Assembly: GCF_014201905.1 (NCBI RefSeq)
Contig: NZ_JACHFM010000002.1
Coordinates: 248,001-312,000, forward strand
Source: Amaricoccus macauensis
Lineage (GTDB): Bacteria; Pseudomonadota; Alphaproteobacteria; Rhodobacterales; Rhodobacteraceae
DNA length: 64,000 bases
Direction of reading: 5' to 3'
Shown here: piece by piece, positions 53,330 to 62,303 of the stretch
How the letters are laid out: each line of letters begins with the position of its first letter
Numbering within the stretch: the stretch's first letter is position 1
Program-made: the position numbers and the translations under genes
Notes under the pieces: model-generated
The model's input: only the letters and a program-made list of their open reading frames with translations
Told to the model about the DNA's origin: nothing
Databases searched by the model: none

Positions 53330-54607
53330 ATGCTTTCAAGGCGCAAACTGCTCAAGACCACCGCTGCGCTCGGCGCGACTGCCGCTTTCGGGGGCTTCGC
53401 GCGCCCGGCGCTTGCACAGGGCGCGGCGATCAAGCTCGGCTACGTCAGCCCGCAGTCGGGACCGCTCGCAGCCTTTGCCGAAGCCGACAAGTTCATCATC
53501 GACGGTTTCCTCGCCGCCTCGAAGGCCGCGGGCCAGAACTTCGAGGTGATCGTCAAGGACAGCCAGTCCAACCCAAATCGTGCGGCCGAAGTCGCCAAGG
53601 ACCTCATCGTCAACGATGAAGTCAACCTGATGCTGGTGGCCTCGACGCCCGAAACCACCAATCCCGTCGCCACCACCTGCGAGGCGGAAGGTCTGCCCTG
53701 CATCTCCACCGTCGCGCCGTGGCAGCCCTGGTTCATCGGCCAGCAGGGCAATCCGGGTGACGCGGAATCGTGGACGCCGTTCGAGAGCGTGTTCCACTTC
53801 TTCTGGGGTCTGGAAGACGTGATCGCGGTCTACACGAACATGTGGAACCAGATCGAGACCAACAAGAGCGTTGGCGGCCTCTTCCCGAACGACGGTGACG
53901 GCAATGCCTGGGGCGACCCGGTCGTGGGCTTCCCGCCGGTTCTGGATCAGCTCGGCTTCAAGCTGACGGATACCGGCCGCTTCCAGAACCTGACGGACGA
54001 CTTCTCGGCCCAGATCAGCGCGTTCAAGGGCGCCAATGCAGAGATCATCACCGGCGTCATGATCCCGCCGGATTTCACCACCTTCTGGAACCAGGCGCAG
54101 CAGCAGGGCTTCCGGCCAAAGGTGGCGTCGATCGGCAAGGCGATCCTCTTCCCGCAAGCTGTCGAAGCGCTGGGCAAGGCCGGACACAATCTTTCGTCCG
54201 AAATCTGGTGGTCCCCGAACCATCCTTTCAAGTCATCATTGACTGGAGAAAGCTCGGCGCAACTCGCCGAAGGATTCACCGCCGCGACGAACCGGCCGTG
54301 GACCCAGCCGATCGGATTCGTGCATGCGCTCTTCGAGCTTGCATCCGACGTGATGAAGCGCGCCGACCCCACGGACGCGGATGCGGTCATTCAGGCGATC
54401 GCTGAAACCCAGCTCGACACGATCGTTGGCAGGGTCGCCTGGGATGGTGCGAACCTGCCGCCGTTCGCGGCGAAGAACGTGGCCAAGACTCCGCTCGTGG
54501 GGGGTCAGTGGCGGCTGAAGGACGGGGGCGGATTCGACCTCGTGATCACCGAGAACACGATGGCGCCCGTCATTCCGACCGGCGGAAAGATGGAACCGAT
54601 CGCCTGA
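53330..54607 (+). CDS. Branched-chain-type ABC substrate-binding protein (aromatic uptake), Tat signal
   Basis: 425 aa. Twin-arginine signal SRRKLLKTTAALGATAAFGG with cleavage near ARPALAQ. LivJ/K-type bilobal domain (IKLGYVSPQSGPLAAFAEAD, ANAEIITGVMIPPDFTTFWN). Located between maleylacetate reductase and livGFHM genes of a catabolic island, so the ligand is probably an aromatic acid or phenol rather than an amino acid. Confidence 0.87.
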   Translation: MLSRRKLLKTTAALGATAAFGGFARPALAQGAAIKLGYVSPQSGPLAAFAEADKFIIDGFLAASKAAGQNFEVIVKDSQSNPNRAAEVAKDLIVNDEVNLMLVASTPETTNPVATTCEAEGLPCISTVAPWQPWFIGQQGNPGDAESWTPFESVFHFFWGLEDVIAVYTNMWNQIETNKSVGGLFPNDGDGNAWGDPVVGFPPVLDQLGFKLTDTGRFQNLTDDFSAQISAFKGANAEIITGVMIPPDFTTFWNQAQQQGFRPKVASIGKAILFPQAVEALGKAGHNLSSEIWWSPNHPFKSSLTGESSAQLAEGFTAATNRPWTQPIGFVHALFELASDVMKRADPTDADAVIQAIAETQLDTIVGRVAWDGANLPPFAAKNVAKTPLVGGQWRLKDGGGFDLVITENTMAPVIPTGGKMEPIA

Positions 54608-54649
54608 GCCGCATCCCCACGCATGGGATGACCCTCCCCGACCGGTGAA

Positions 54650-54667
54650 GGCGGCGGAAACGCCGCC
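54650..54667 (+). other. Intercistronic hairpin with GAAA tetraloop after the binding-protein gene
   Basis: Arms GGCGGCG (54650-54656) and CGCCGCC (54661-54667) close a GAAA tetraloop, with no T tract. It resembles stabilising stem-loops that follow binding-protein genes in ABC operons. Confidence 0.6.
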
Positions 54668-54714
54668 CGACCGGCCGACAGCTCATTCCCGTCGCAGGAA
54701 GGCAATGAACACCC

Positions 54715-55434
54715 ATGACCATTCTTGCTCTGAAAAATGTTTCCAAAAGCTACGGGGCCCTGAAGGTCACGCAGGACGTTTCCTTCACGCTCGAAAAGGG
54801 CGAGGCGCTCGGCGTCATCGGGCCGAACGGGGCCGGCAAGTCGACCCTGTTCAACCTGATCACCGGCAACGTCCTCGTGGATGCCGGCCAGATCGAGTTC
54901 GACGGGCGCGACGTGACCCGGGAGAACCCGATGGCGCGCTGCCTCGCCGGGGTCGGCCGTACCTTCCAGATCCCGCAGCCGTTCGACAAGCTGACGGTGT
55001 TCGAGAACCTCGTTGTGGCAGGCGCGTTCGGCTCCAGCGCCTCCGAGAGCGATGTCACCGGCCGCTGCGCCGACATTCTGGAACAGACCGGGCTCGGGCC
55101 GCGGGCCAACGATCTTGCGGGCGGGCTGTCACTCCTCCAGCGCAAGCGCCTCGAGCTCGCCCGGGCGCTTGCCACGCAGCCGAAGCTCCTGCTGCTCGAT
55201 GAAATCGCCGGCGGCCTGACCGAGGGCGAATGCGTCCAGCTCGTCGATACCGTGAAGTCGGTGCACGCAACCGGCGTCTCGATCGTCTGGATCGAGCACG
55301 TGCTGCACGCGCTGACCTCGGTGGTGACACGCCTGCTGGTGCTCGACTTCGGCAAGGTGATCGGCATCGGCGAGCCCGACGAAATCATGAACTCGAAGGC
55401 GGTGCGGGAAATCTATCTGGGGATCGACGTCTGA
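54715..55434 (+). CDS. livG: Branched-chain-type ABC ATPase LivG
   Basis: 239 aa. Walker A GPNGAGKST, the LivG-specific VGRTFQIPQPF, signature LSLLQRKRLELARALA (noncanonical, as in LivG) and Walker B LLLLDEIAGGLTEGE. One of two ATPases of the aromatic importer. Stop and next start share one base (TGATG). Confidence 0.9.
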   Translation: MTILALKNVSKSYGALKVTQDVSFTLEKGEALGVIGPNGAGKSTLFNLITGNVLVDAGQIEFDGRDVTRENPMARCLAGVGRTFQIPQPFDKLTVFENLVVAGAFGSSASESDVTGRCADILEQTGLGPRANDLAGGLSLLQRKRLELARALATQPKLLLLDEIAGGLTEGECVQLVDTVKSVHATGVSIVWIEHVLHALTSVVTRLLVLDFGKVIGIGEPDEIMNSKAVREIYLGIDV

Positions 55435-56141
55435 TGGCACTTCTCGAAACCAGATCTCTGACGGCCTCCTACGGCGACTTCCAGGCCCTGTTCGGGGTGG
55501 ACGTGCGCCTGGAAGAGGGCCAGACCGTCGCCATCATCGGCGCGAACGGTGCCGGCAAGACCACGCTCATGCGCTCGATCTCGGGCGTGCTGAGAAACGC
55601 TCTCGATCAGATCAGCTTCGACGGCCGGGAGATCGGCGGCCTGAGCGCACCCGATGTCGTCGCGCTCGGCGTCGCCATGGTGCCGGAAGGGCGCAAGCTG
55701 TTTCCCTCGCTCACCGTCGAGGAAAACCTGCTGATCGGCCGGTATGGCCGTGCCGTGGAAGGGTTCTGGTCGCTCGAAACCATCTACGAGATGTTCCCGA
55801 TCCTGAAGGAGCGCCGCAACAATCCCGGTACGGCGCTCTCGGGCGGGCAGCAGCAGATGGTGGCGATCGGCCGGGCGCTGATGTCGAACCCCCGCGTGCT
55901 CCTCTGCGACGAGCTGAGCCTCGGTCTCGCGCCGGTCGTCATCAAGGACATCTACGCGGCCTTCCCGAAGATCAAGGCGTCGGGCGCGTCGATCATCATC
56001 GTCGAGCAGGACATCGGGCAGGCGCTGAAGGTCGCCGACCAGGTCTACTGCATGATGGAGGGCCGCATCACGCTGTCGGGCAAGCCATCGGAAATCAGCC
56101 GCGAGCAGATCCACGCCGCGTATTTCGGAGCGCACGCATGA
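55434..56141 (+). CDS. livF: Branched-chain-type ABC ATPase LivF
   Basis: 235 aa from the ATG at 55434. Walker A GANGAGKTT, LGVAMVPEGRKLFPSLTVEENL (the LivF signature), LSGGQQQMVAIGRALMS and VLLCDELSLGLAP. Second ATPase of the importer; overlaps livH by 4 bp. Confidence 0.9.
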   Translation: MALLETRSLTASYGDFQALFGVDVRLEEGQTVAIIGANGAGKTTLMRSISGVLRNALDQISFDGREIGGLSAPDVVALGVAMVPEGRKLFPSLTVEENLLIGRYGRAVEGFWSLETIYEMFPILKERRNNPGTALSGGQQQMVAIGRALMSNPRVLLCDELSLGLAPVVIKDIYAAFPKIKASGASIIIVEQDIGQALKVADQVYCMMEGRITLSGKPSEISREQIHAAYFGAHA

Positions 56142-57001
56142 GCGTACTCGACACTCTCATCCAGGGCATCCTGCTGGGGGGCCTCTACACGCTCTTCGCC
56201 GCCGGGCTGGCCCTCGTCTTCGGCATCATGCGCCTCGTCAATCTGGCGCATGGCGACCTGATCGTGATGGCCGCGTTCCTGATCCTCTATCTGGTGACCG
56301 GGCTCGGGCTGAACCCGTTCGTCGCGGCGCTCATCGCCATGCCGGTGATGTTCGGCATCGGCTGGGCGCTCCAGTACTTCGTGCTGAACCGCACGCTCGG
56401 GCCGGACATCCTGCCGCCGCTCCTCGTCACGTTCGGCCTGTCGATCGTGATCCAGAACGGGCTGCTGCAGGGCTTCTCCGCCGACAGCCGCCGCATCCCG
56501 ATCGGCCCGCTGGAATCGGCCTCGATCAACCTCGGACCGATCGCGGTGGGCGTCATGCCGCTCCTGACTTTCGCCTCCGCGGTGCTGGTGATCGTCGCCC
56601 TCAACGTGATCTTCTATCGCACCTCGCTCGGCCGGGCCTTCCGCGCCACGTCGGACGACAAGGTCACCGCCGGCCTGATGGGCATCCGGCCCGACAACAT
56701 CTTCGCCATCGCCACCGGACTGGCGCTGGTCGTGGCGACAATCGCCGCGCTCTATCTCGGCGCCCGCGCCAACTTCGACCCGACCATCGGCCCGGCGCGT
56801 CTCATCTACGCCTTCGAGGCGGTGATCATCGGCGGGCTTGGCTCCTTCTGGGGGACGCTGGTGGGCGGCATCATCATCGGCGTGGCGCAGACGTTCGGCG
56901 CATCCATCAACCCGGAATGGCAGATCCTGGCCGGCCACGTCGCCTTCCTGATCGTGCTTCTGTTCAGGCCGCGCGGCCTGTTCCCGAGAGCTGTGGACTG
57001 A
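56138..57001 (+). CDS. livH: Branched-chain-type ABC permease LivH
   Basis: 287 aa with about eight helices. LivH motifs GILLGGLYTLFAAGLALVFG, MRLVNLAHGDLIVMAAF and YAFEAVIIGGLGSFWGTLVGG. Forms the channel with LivM. Confidence 0.9.
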   Translation: MSVLDTLIQGILLGGLYTLFAAGLALVFGIMRLVNLAHGDLIVMAAFLILYLVTGLGLNPFVAALIAMPVMFGIGWALQYFVLNRTLGPDILPPLLVTFGLSIVIQNGLLQGFSADSRRIPIGPLESASINLGPIAVGVMPLLTFASAVLVIVALNVIFYRTSLGRAFRATSDDKVTAGLMGIRPDNIFAIATGLALVVATIAALYLGARANFDPTIGPARLIYAFEAVIIGGLGSFWGTLVGGIIIGVAQTFGASINPEWQILAGHVAFLIVLLFRPRGLFPRAVD

Positions 57002-57011
57002 GGAGCAAGCC

Positions 57012-58094
57012 ATGAGCCTGGTGTCATCCAACCAATGGGCCGTCGAGACCCGCACCCGCGCCTCCTCGATGTTCTTCGTGATCGCCGCGGTCGCCGTGCT
57101 GATCGCCTTCGCGGCCCCGTTCTTCCTCTCGCGCAGCGGCATTCAGGACCTCTTCTTCATCCTGACCATGCTGGTGCTCGCCCAGTGCTGGAACCTGCTG
57201 GCGGGTTACGCCGGTCTCGTCTCGGTCGGGCAGCAGGCCTTCGTGGGCTTCGGCGCCTACGCCATGTTCGCGACCGTCATCCTGCTCGGGCTTGATCCGC
57301 TGGTGGGCGTGCTCGCCGGCGGCCTGATGGGCGCGCTGCTCGCCATCCCGACCGGCTTCTTCGCCTTCCGCCTGCAAGGCGCCTACTTCGCCATCGGCAC
57401 CTGGGTCATCGCCGAAGTCGTGCGCCTCTCCATGGCGCAGTGGAAGGCGCTCGGCGGCGGCACGGGCACGTCGCTGCCGACCACGGCGACGCGTGACATG
57501 GTCGGGGTCAAGCTGGTGCAGGACATCTTCGGCGTCCGCTCGGCGCAGGCGGTGGATATCCTGTGCTACTGGCTGGCGCTGATCCTCGCCGTCGCCTCAG
57601 TCGTCTTCATCTACCGCCTGCTGCGGTCCCGTCAGGGGCTGGGCCTCGCGGCGGTGCGTGACAACACCGTTGCCGCCCGTGCGGTCGGTGTCGACGCGCT
57701 CCGCATCAAGGCGGCCGTCTACATCATCGTCGCCTTCATCACCGGTCTCGTGGGCGCGCTCATCTACGTGCAGAAGGCCCGCATCTCACCCGACGCCGCC
57801 TTCGCCGTCACCGACTGGACCGCCTACGTGATCTTCATCGTGGTGATCGGCGGTATCGGCGCGATCGAGGGCCCCATCGTCGGCGTCCTCGTCCTCTACC
57901 TGCTTCAGACGCTGCTGGCCGATTACGGCTCCTGGTATCTGCTCGCCCTCGGCCTGATCGGCATCGCCGTCATGCTGTTCGCTCCGCGCGGTCTGTGGGG
58001 ACTGTTCACCGAACGCACCGGAATCCAGCTCTTTCCCGTCCGTCGCATCCTGACGGGCGGAACCAACAAAACTAACGGAGGAACCAATGTCTGA
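57012..58094 (+). CDS. livM: Branched-chain-type ABC permease LivM
   Basis: 360 aa with about nine helices. LivM motifs LAGYAGLVSVGQQAFVGFGA, YFAIGTWVIAEVVRL and AVRDNTVAARAVGVDALRIK. Its end overlaps the flavin monooxygenase start by 8 bp, linking uptake directly to the first catabolic step. Confidence 0.9.
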   Translation: MSLVSSNQWAVETRTRASSMFFVIAAVAVLIAFAAPFFLSRSGIQDLFFILTMLVLAQCWNLLAGYAGLVSVGQQAFVGFGAYAMFATVILLGLDPLVGVLAGGLMGALLAIPTGFFAFRLQGAYFAIGTWVIAEVVRLSMAQWKALGGGTGTSLPTTATRDMVGVKLVQDIFGVRSAQAVDILCYWLALILAVASVVFIYRLLRSRQGLGLAAVRDNTVAARAVGVDALRIKAAVYIIVAFITGLVGALIYVQKARISPDAAFAVTDWTAYVIFIVVIGGIGAIEGPIVGVLVLYLLQTLLADYGSWYLLALGLIGIAVMLFAPRGLWGLFTERTGIQLFPVRRILTGGTNKTNGGTNV

Positions 58095-59844
58095 CATTTC
58101 CACTGACGTTCTCATCATCGGCACTGGCCCGGCGGGCTCCGCCACCGGCGCGCTGCTGTCGAGCTATGGCATCAAGAATATGGCGATCAATCGCTACCGC
58201 TGGCTGGCCCACACGCCGCGCGCGCACATCACCAACCAGCGCACGATGGAAGTGCTCCGCGACCTCGGCCGCGACGTGGAGGACGAGGCCTACCTCTTCG
58301 CTGCGCATCAGGACCTGATGGGCGAGAACGTGTTCTGCACCTCGCTCACCGGCGAGGAGATCGGCCGGATGAAGAGCTGGGGCACCAGCCCGCACTCCAA
58401 GGCTGAACACCTGCTCTCGTCGCCGACGCTGATGAACGACCTGCCGCAGACCTTCATGGAGCCGCTGCTGTTCAAGACCGCCTGCTCGCGGGGCACGCAG
58501 GCGCGCCTCTCGACCGAGTACGTCTCGCACGTGCAGGACGACGAGGGCGTCACCACGACCTGCCTCGACAGGCTCACCGGCAAGGAATTCACGGTCCGCT
58601 CGAAGTATCTCATCGGCGCCGACGGCTCCAATTCCCGCGTCGCCGAGCATGCCGGCCTCACCTATGGCGGCAAGATGGGTCTCGGCGGGTCGATCAACAT
58701 CCTGTTCAAGGCCGACCTCTCCAAGTACGTCGCGCACCGCCCGTCGGTGCTCTACTGGGTCGTCCAGCCGGGTGCGGACGTCGGCGGCATCGGCATGGGC
58801 CTCGTGCGCATGGTGCGGCCGTGGAACGAATGGCTGATCGTCTGGGGCTATGACATCAACAAGCCCGCGCCGGACGTGGACACGGCCTTCGCCACCAAGG
58901 TGGTGCGCGATCTGGTCGGCGATCAGGAGCTTGAAGTCGAGATCGAGCAGGTCTCGACCTGGACCGTCAACAACATGTATGCCGAAAACGTCTCCAATGG
59001 CCGCGTCTACTGCATGGGCGACGCGATCCACCGTCATCCGCCGTCAAACGGCCTCGGCTCCAACACCTCGATCCAGGATGCGTTCAACCTCGCCTGGAAG
59101 CTCGCCTACGTGCTGAAGGGCAACGCCGGTGAGAAGCTGCTCGACAGCTACCAGGCCGAACGCGCCCCGGTCGCCAAGCAGATCGTCACCCGCGCGAACA
59201 AGTCGATCGAGGAGTTCGGACCGATCTTCAAGGCGCTCGGCCTTCTCGACTCCATCGACCCGGTCAAGATGCAGTCCAACATGGACGCCCGTTGCGACCC
59301 GAATGAAGCGGGTGAAGCCCAGCGCCGGGCGATCCGCGAGGCGATTGCCGGCAAGGTCTACGAGTTCGACGCGCACGGCGTCGAGATGAACCAGCGCTAC
59401 AAGTCCGGCGCGATCCAGACCGACGGGCAGCCGGAGCCGGCCTTCGAGGAAGACGCCGAGCTGCACTTCCAGCAGACGACCTGGCCCGGCGCGCGCGTCC
59501 CGCATGCCTGGGTCTACAGCACCGATGGCGGCAAGGTCTCGACGCTCGACCTCACGGGGCACGGCAAGTTCACCGTCCTGACCGGTCTTCGCGGGCAGGA
59601 TTGGGTCGCGGCGGCGGCAACCGTCGGCAAGGAACTCGGCATCGAGATCGCCGTCCACATCATCGGCCCGCGCCAGAAATGGCAGGACCTCGCCGGTGAC
59701 TGGGCCCGGTCCAGCGAGATCGAGGAGAACGGTGCGGTCCTGGTCCGGCCCGACCACCACGTCGCCTGGCGCGCGCGCGAGATGCCGGGCAACCCCGAAG
59801 CCGAACTGCGTCGCGCTCTGAAGGACGTTCTGGCGCTGGCCTGA
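58087..59844 (+). CDS. FAD-dependent aromatic hydroxylase (TfdB/phenol hydroxylase family)
   Basis: 585 aa from the ATG with GGAGG upstream. FAD motif LIIGTGPAGSATGALLSSYG (Gly12, Gly14, Gly17), the second flavin motif YCMGDAIHRHPPSNGLGSNT and DAFNLAWKLA, plus a C-terminal thioredoxin-like domain. Size and motifs match 2,4-dichlorophenol 6-monooxygenase and related single-component phenol hydroxylases using NAD(P)H. Beside hydroxyquinol enzymes it probably hydroxylates a dihydroxybenzene or hydroxybenzoate to hydroxyquinol. The exact substrate is unknown. Confidence 0.88.
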   Translation: MSDISTDVLIIGTGPAGSATGALLSSYGIKNMAINRYRWLAHTPRAHITNQRTMEVLRDLGRDVEDEAYLFAAHQDLMGENVFCTSLTGEEIGRMKSWGTSPHSKAEHLLSSPTLMNDLPQTFMEPLLFKTACSRGTQARLSTEYVSHVQDDEGVTTTCLDRLTGKEFTVRSKYLIGADGSNSRVAEHAGLTYGGKMGLGGSINILFKADLSKYVAHRPSVLYWVVQPGADVGGIGMGLVRMVRPWNEWLIVWGYDINKPAPDVDTAFATKVVRDLVGDQELEVEIEQVSTWTVNNMYAENVSNGRVYCMGDAIHRHPPSNGLGSNTSIQDAFNLAWKLAYVLKGNAGEKLLDSYQAERAPVAKQIVTRANKSIEEFGPIFKALGLLDSIDPVKMQSNMDARCDPNEAGEAQRRAIREAIAGKVYEFDAHGVEMNQRYKSGAIQTDGQPEPAFEEDAELHFQQTTWPGARVPHAWVYSTDGGKVSTLDLTGHGKFTVLTGLRGQDWVAAAATVGKELGIEIAVHIIGPRQKWQDLAGDWARSSEIEENGAVLVRPDHHVAWRAREMPGNPEAELRRALKDVLALA

Positions 59845-59853
59845 GGCCGGTCC

Positions 59854-59876
59854 GGCGCGGGCCCACGGCCCGCGCC
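59854..59876 (+). other. GC-rich hairpin between hydroxylase and dioxygenase genes
   Basis: Perfect 10-bp arms GGCGCGGGCC (59854-59863) and GGCCCGCGCC (59867-59876) with a CAC loop lie 10 bp after the hydroxylase stop. There is only a short pyrimidine run after it, so partial termination or mRNA processing within the operon is more likely than full termination. Confidence 0.6.
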
Positions 59877-59901
59877 TCCCTTCAAGGCAAGGAAAACAAC
59901 A

Positions 59902-60738
59902 ATGAGCTATTTTTCCGAAGCGCGCTCGGTCGAAGCCGTCAACGAGCGCATGGGCGAGACCATCGACCCGCGTCTCGCGACGGTCATGGCGTCGCTCGTC
60001 AAGCATCTGCACGCCTTCGCCAAGGAGGCGGAGCTGACTCAGGAGGAGTGGGAAGTCGGCATCGACTTCCTCACCCGCACCGGGCAGATCTGCTCCGGCG
60101 AGCGGCAGGAGTTCATCCTTCTCTCCGACACGCTGGGCTTTTCCATGCTGGTCGACTCGATCAACAACCGCCGCCCCTCCGGCGCGACGGAAAACACTGT
60201 CTACGGGCCGTTCCACGTGGCCAACGCGCCGGTGCGCGAGATGGGCGCCAACATCAGCCTCGACGGCAAGGGCGAGAGCTGCCTGTTCGAGGGGCGGGTG
60301 CTCGATCTCGACGGCAATCCGATCGAGGGGGCGCGCGTCGATGTCTGGTCCGACAATGCCGACGGCTACTACGACGTGCAGCAGCCGGGCATCCAGCCGA
60401 AGGGCAACAATCGCGGGATCTTCGTTACCGGTCCCGACGGGAAGTACAGCTTCCGCGGGATCAGGCCGGTGTCCTATCCGATCCCGGACGATGGTCCCGT
60501 CGGCAAGATGCTCGCCGCCGTGGGACGCCACCCTTACCGACCGGCGCACATGCACTATCTGGTCACGGCGCCCGGCTTCAGGAAGATCGTCACGCACACC
60601 TTCGTCGGCGGCGACGAGTACCTTGAATCCGACACCGTGTTCGGCGTGAAGGAATCCCTCGTCGCGCCGTACGAGAAGCTCGAGGGCGGCGACACGATCT
60701 GGCGGTCGCCGTTCGATTTCGTGATGATGCGAGACTAG
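59902..60738 (+). CDS. Hydroxyquinol 1,2-dioxygenase, paralogue 2
   Basis: 278 aa. Fe(III) ligands Tyr157 (DGYYDVQ), Tyr192 (VSYPIP), His216 and His218 (RPAHMHY), at the same residue numbers as in paralogue 1. RRPSGATENTVYGPFHVANAP and GRHPYRPAHMHYLV match hydroxyquinol 1,2-dioxygenases closely. It would open hydroxyquinol to 3-hydroxy-cis,cis-muconate, which tautomerises to maleylacetate. It follows the hydroxylase and precedes the CoA-transferase genes. Confidence 0.9.
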   Translation: MSYFSEARSVEAVNERMGETIDPRLATVMASLVKHLHAFAKEAELTQEEWEVGIDFLTRTGQICSGERQEFILLSDTLGFSMLVDSINNRRPSGATENTVYGPFHVANAPVREMGANISLDGKGESCLFEGRVLDLDGNPIEGARVDVWSDNADGYYDVQQPGIQPKGNNRGIFVTGPDGKYSFRGIRPVSYPIPDDGPVGKMLAAVGRHPYRPAHMHYLVTAPGFRKIVTHTFVGGDEYLESDTVFGVKESLVAPYEKLEGGDTIWRSPFDFVMMRD

Positions 60739-60740
60739 AC

Positions 60741-61472
60741 ATGGACAAGACAATCCCGGACCTGGCAACGGCCGTTTCTGGTATCGAGGATGGCATGACG
60801 GTGATGATCGGTGGGTTCGGCGGCTCCGGCGCGCCCATCGAACTGATCCATGCACTGATCGACCGCCACGTGAGAACCGGCCACCCGACCGGTCTGACGG
60901 TTGTCAACAACAATGCCGGCAACGGCCATGTCGGGCTCGCGGCGCTGATCGAGCAGGGCATGGTCGGGAAGCTGATCTGCTCCTTTCCCCGCTCGGCAGA
61001 TCCGAAGGTCTTCACCGACCTCTATCTCGCCGGCGGGATCGAGCTGGAACTTGTGCCGCAAGGCACCCTCGCCGAGCGCATCCGCGCCGGCGGGGCCGGC
61101 ATCCCGGCGTTCTATACCCCGACCTCCTTTGGCACCGATCTGGCCAAGGGCAAGCCGGTCGAGGAGTTCGAGGGCCGCTCCTACGTGCAGGAACGCTGGC
61201 TGAAGGCCGACTATGCGCTGATCAAGGCCGATACCGGCGACACCATGGGCAATCTCACCTTTCGCATGGCGGCGCGCAATTTCGCCCCGCTGATGGCGAC
61301 CGCCGCCGCGCACACGATCGTTCAGGTGACGCGCCTCGTCGAGGCGGGCGGGATCGACCCTGAAGTCGTCGTGACGCCCGGCATCTTCGTCCAGGGCGTG
61401 GTCGAGGTCCCCGACCCGGCGCAGGAGGAAGTCCTGAACCGCGCAGATGCGCACTATCCCGAGGTGGCGTAA
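60741..61472 (+). CDS. pcaI: 3-oxoadipate CoA-transferase subunit A
   Basis: 243 aa. CoA-transferase family I alpha motif GMTVMIGGFGGSGAPIELI and VVNNNAGNGHVGLAALIEQG. Together with the next gene it transfers CoA from succinyl-CoA to 3-oxoadipate. It starts 2 bp after the dioxygenase stop. The thiolase for the last step (PcaF) is not in the window. Confidence 0.88.
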   Translation: MDKTIPDLATAVSGIEDGMTVMIGGFGGSGAPIELIHALIDRHVRTGHPTGLTVVNNNAGNGHVGLAALIEQGMVGKLICSFPRSADPKVFTDLYLAGGIELELVPQGTLAERIRAGGAGIPAFYTPTSFGTDLAKGKPVEEFEGRSYVQERWLKADYALIKADTGDTMGNLTFRMAARNFAPLMATAAAHTIVQVTRLVEAGGIDPEVVVTPGIFVQGVVEVPDPAQEEVLNRADAHYPEVA

Positions 61473-61476
61473 GATC

Positions 61477-62151
61477 ATGGCGACAAAGCTCACTCCGACG
61501 CAGATCGCCTGGCGCGCCGCGCAGGACATCGAGGACGGCGCCTACGTCAATCTCGGCATCGGCTTTCCCGAGATGGTCGCGCGCTTTCAACCGCCGGGAC
61601 GGGAGGCGATCTTCCACACCGAGAACGGCATCCTCGGGTTCGGCGAAGCCCCGGCGCCCGGCGAAGAAGACTGGGATCTGATCAACGCCGGCAAGAAGGC
61701 GGTGACGCTGAAGCCCGGGACCGCGTTCTTCCACCACGCGGACTCCTTCGCGATGGTGCGCGGCGGGCATCTCGACGTGGCGATCCTCGGTGCCTACGAG
61801 GTGGCGGAGAACGGCGACCTCGCCAACTGGTCCACCGGGCCGAAGGGTGTGCCGGCGGTCGGCGGCGCCATGGACCTCGTGCACGGGGCAAAGCGCGTCG
61901 CGGTGATCACCGACCACGTCACCCGCGACAACCGGCCGAAGCTGGTGAAGACCTGCTCGCTGCCGCTCACCGGCGTCGGCTGCGTGACGCGGGTCTATTC
62001 GTCGCTCGCCGTCATCGACATCGAGAACGGGCGCTTCGTCCTGCGCGAGAAGCTTCCCGCTCTCAGCCTCGACGAGCTGCAATCCCTGACGGGCGCGGAT
62101 CTGGTCATCCCCGACGCGGTCGCCGATCTCGTGACGCCGGAGCTGACCTGA
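61477..62151 (+). CDS. pcaJ: 3-oxoadipate CoA-transferase subunit B
   Basis: 224 aa from the ATG at 61477. Beta-subunit motifs YVNLGIGFPEMVARF and FHTENGILGFG, where Glu49 is the catalytic residue forming the CoA thioester. Lies 4 bp after subunit A. Confidence 0.9.
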   Translation: MATKLTPTQIAWRAAQDIEDGAYVNLGIGFPEMVARFQPPGREAIFHTENGILGFGEAPAPGEEDWDLINAGKKAVTLKPGTAFFHHADSFAMVRGGHLDVAILGAYEVAENGDLANWSTGPKGVPAVGGAMDLVHGAKRVAVITDHVTRDNRPKLVKTCSLPLTGVGCVTRVYSSLAVIDIENGRFVLREKLPALSLDELQSLTGADLVIPDAVADLVTPELT

Positions 62152-62303
62152 CCGCTCAGGAAGGGGAGCCGTGTCCGCTCCCGGAAACCGCTCGATCCGC
62201 GTCCCCATCCGCACGGCGCTTCCGCACGCGACCTTGTCTCTGACGTGGCGCTTGGCCAAAGTCCCGTGGGCAGACGAAGCCGACGAGGAGGAGACTTCCA
62301 GAC

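Noticed and set aside
56045-57142. 365-aa minus-strand frame over livH
   Set aside because: Shadow of livF/livH; His/Asp/Arg-rich, no domain, while the + strand frames are canonical permeases.
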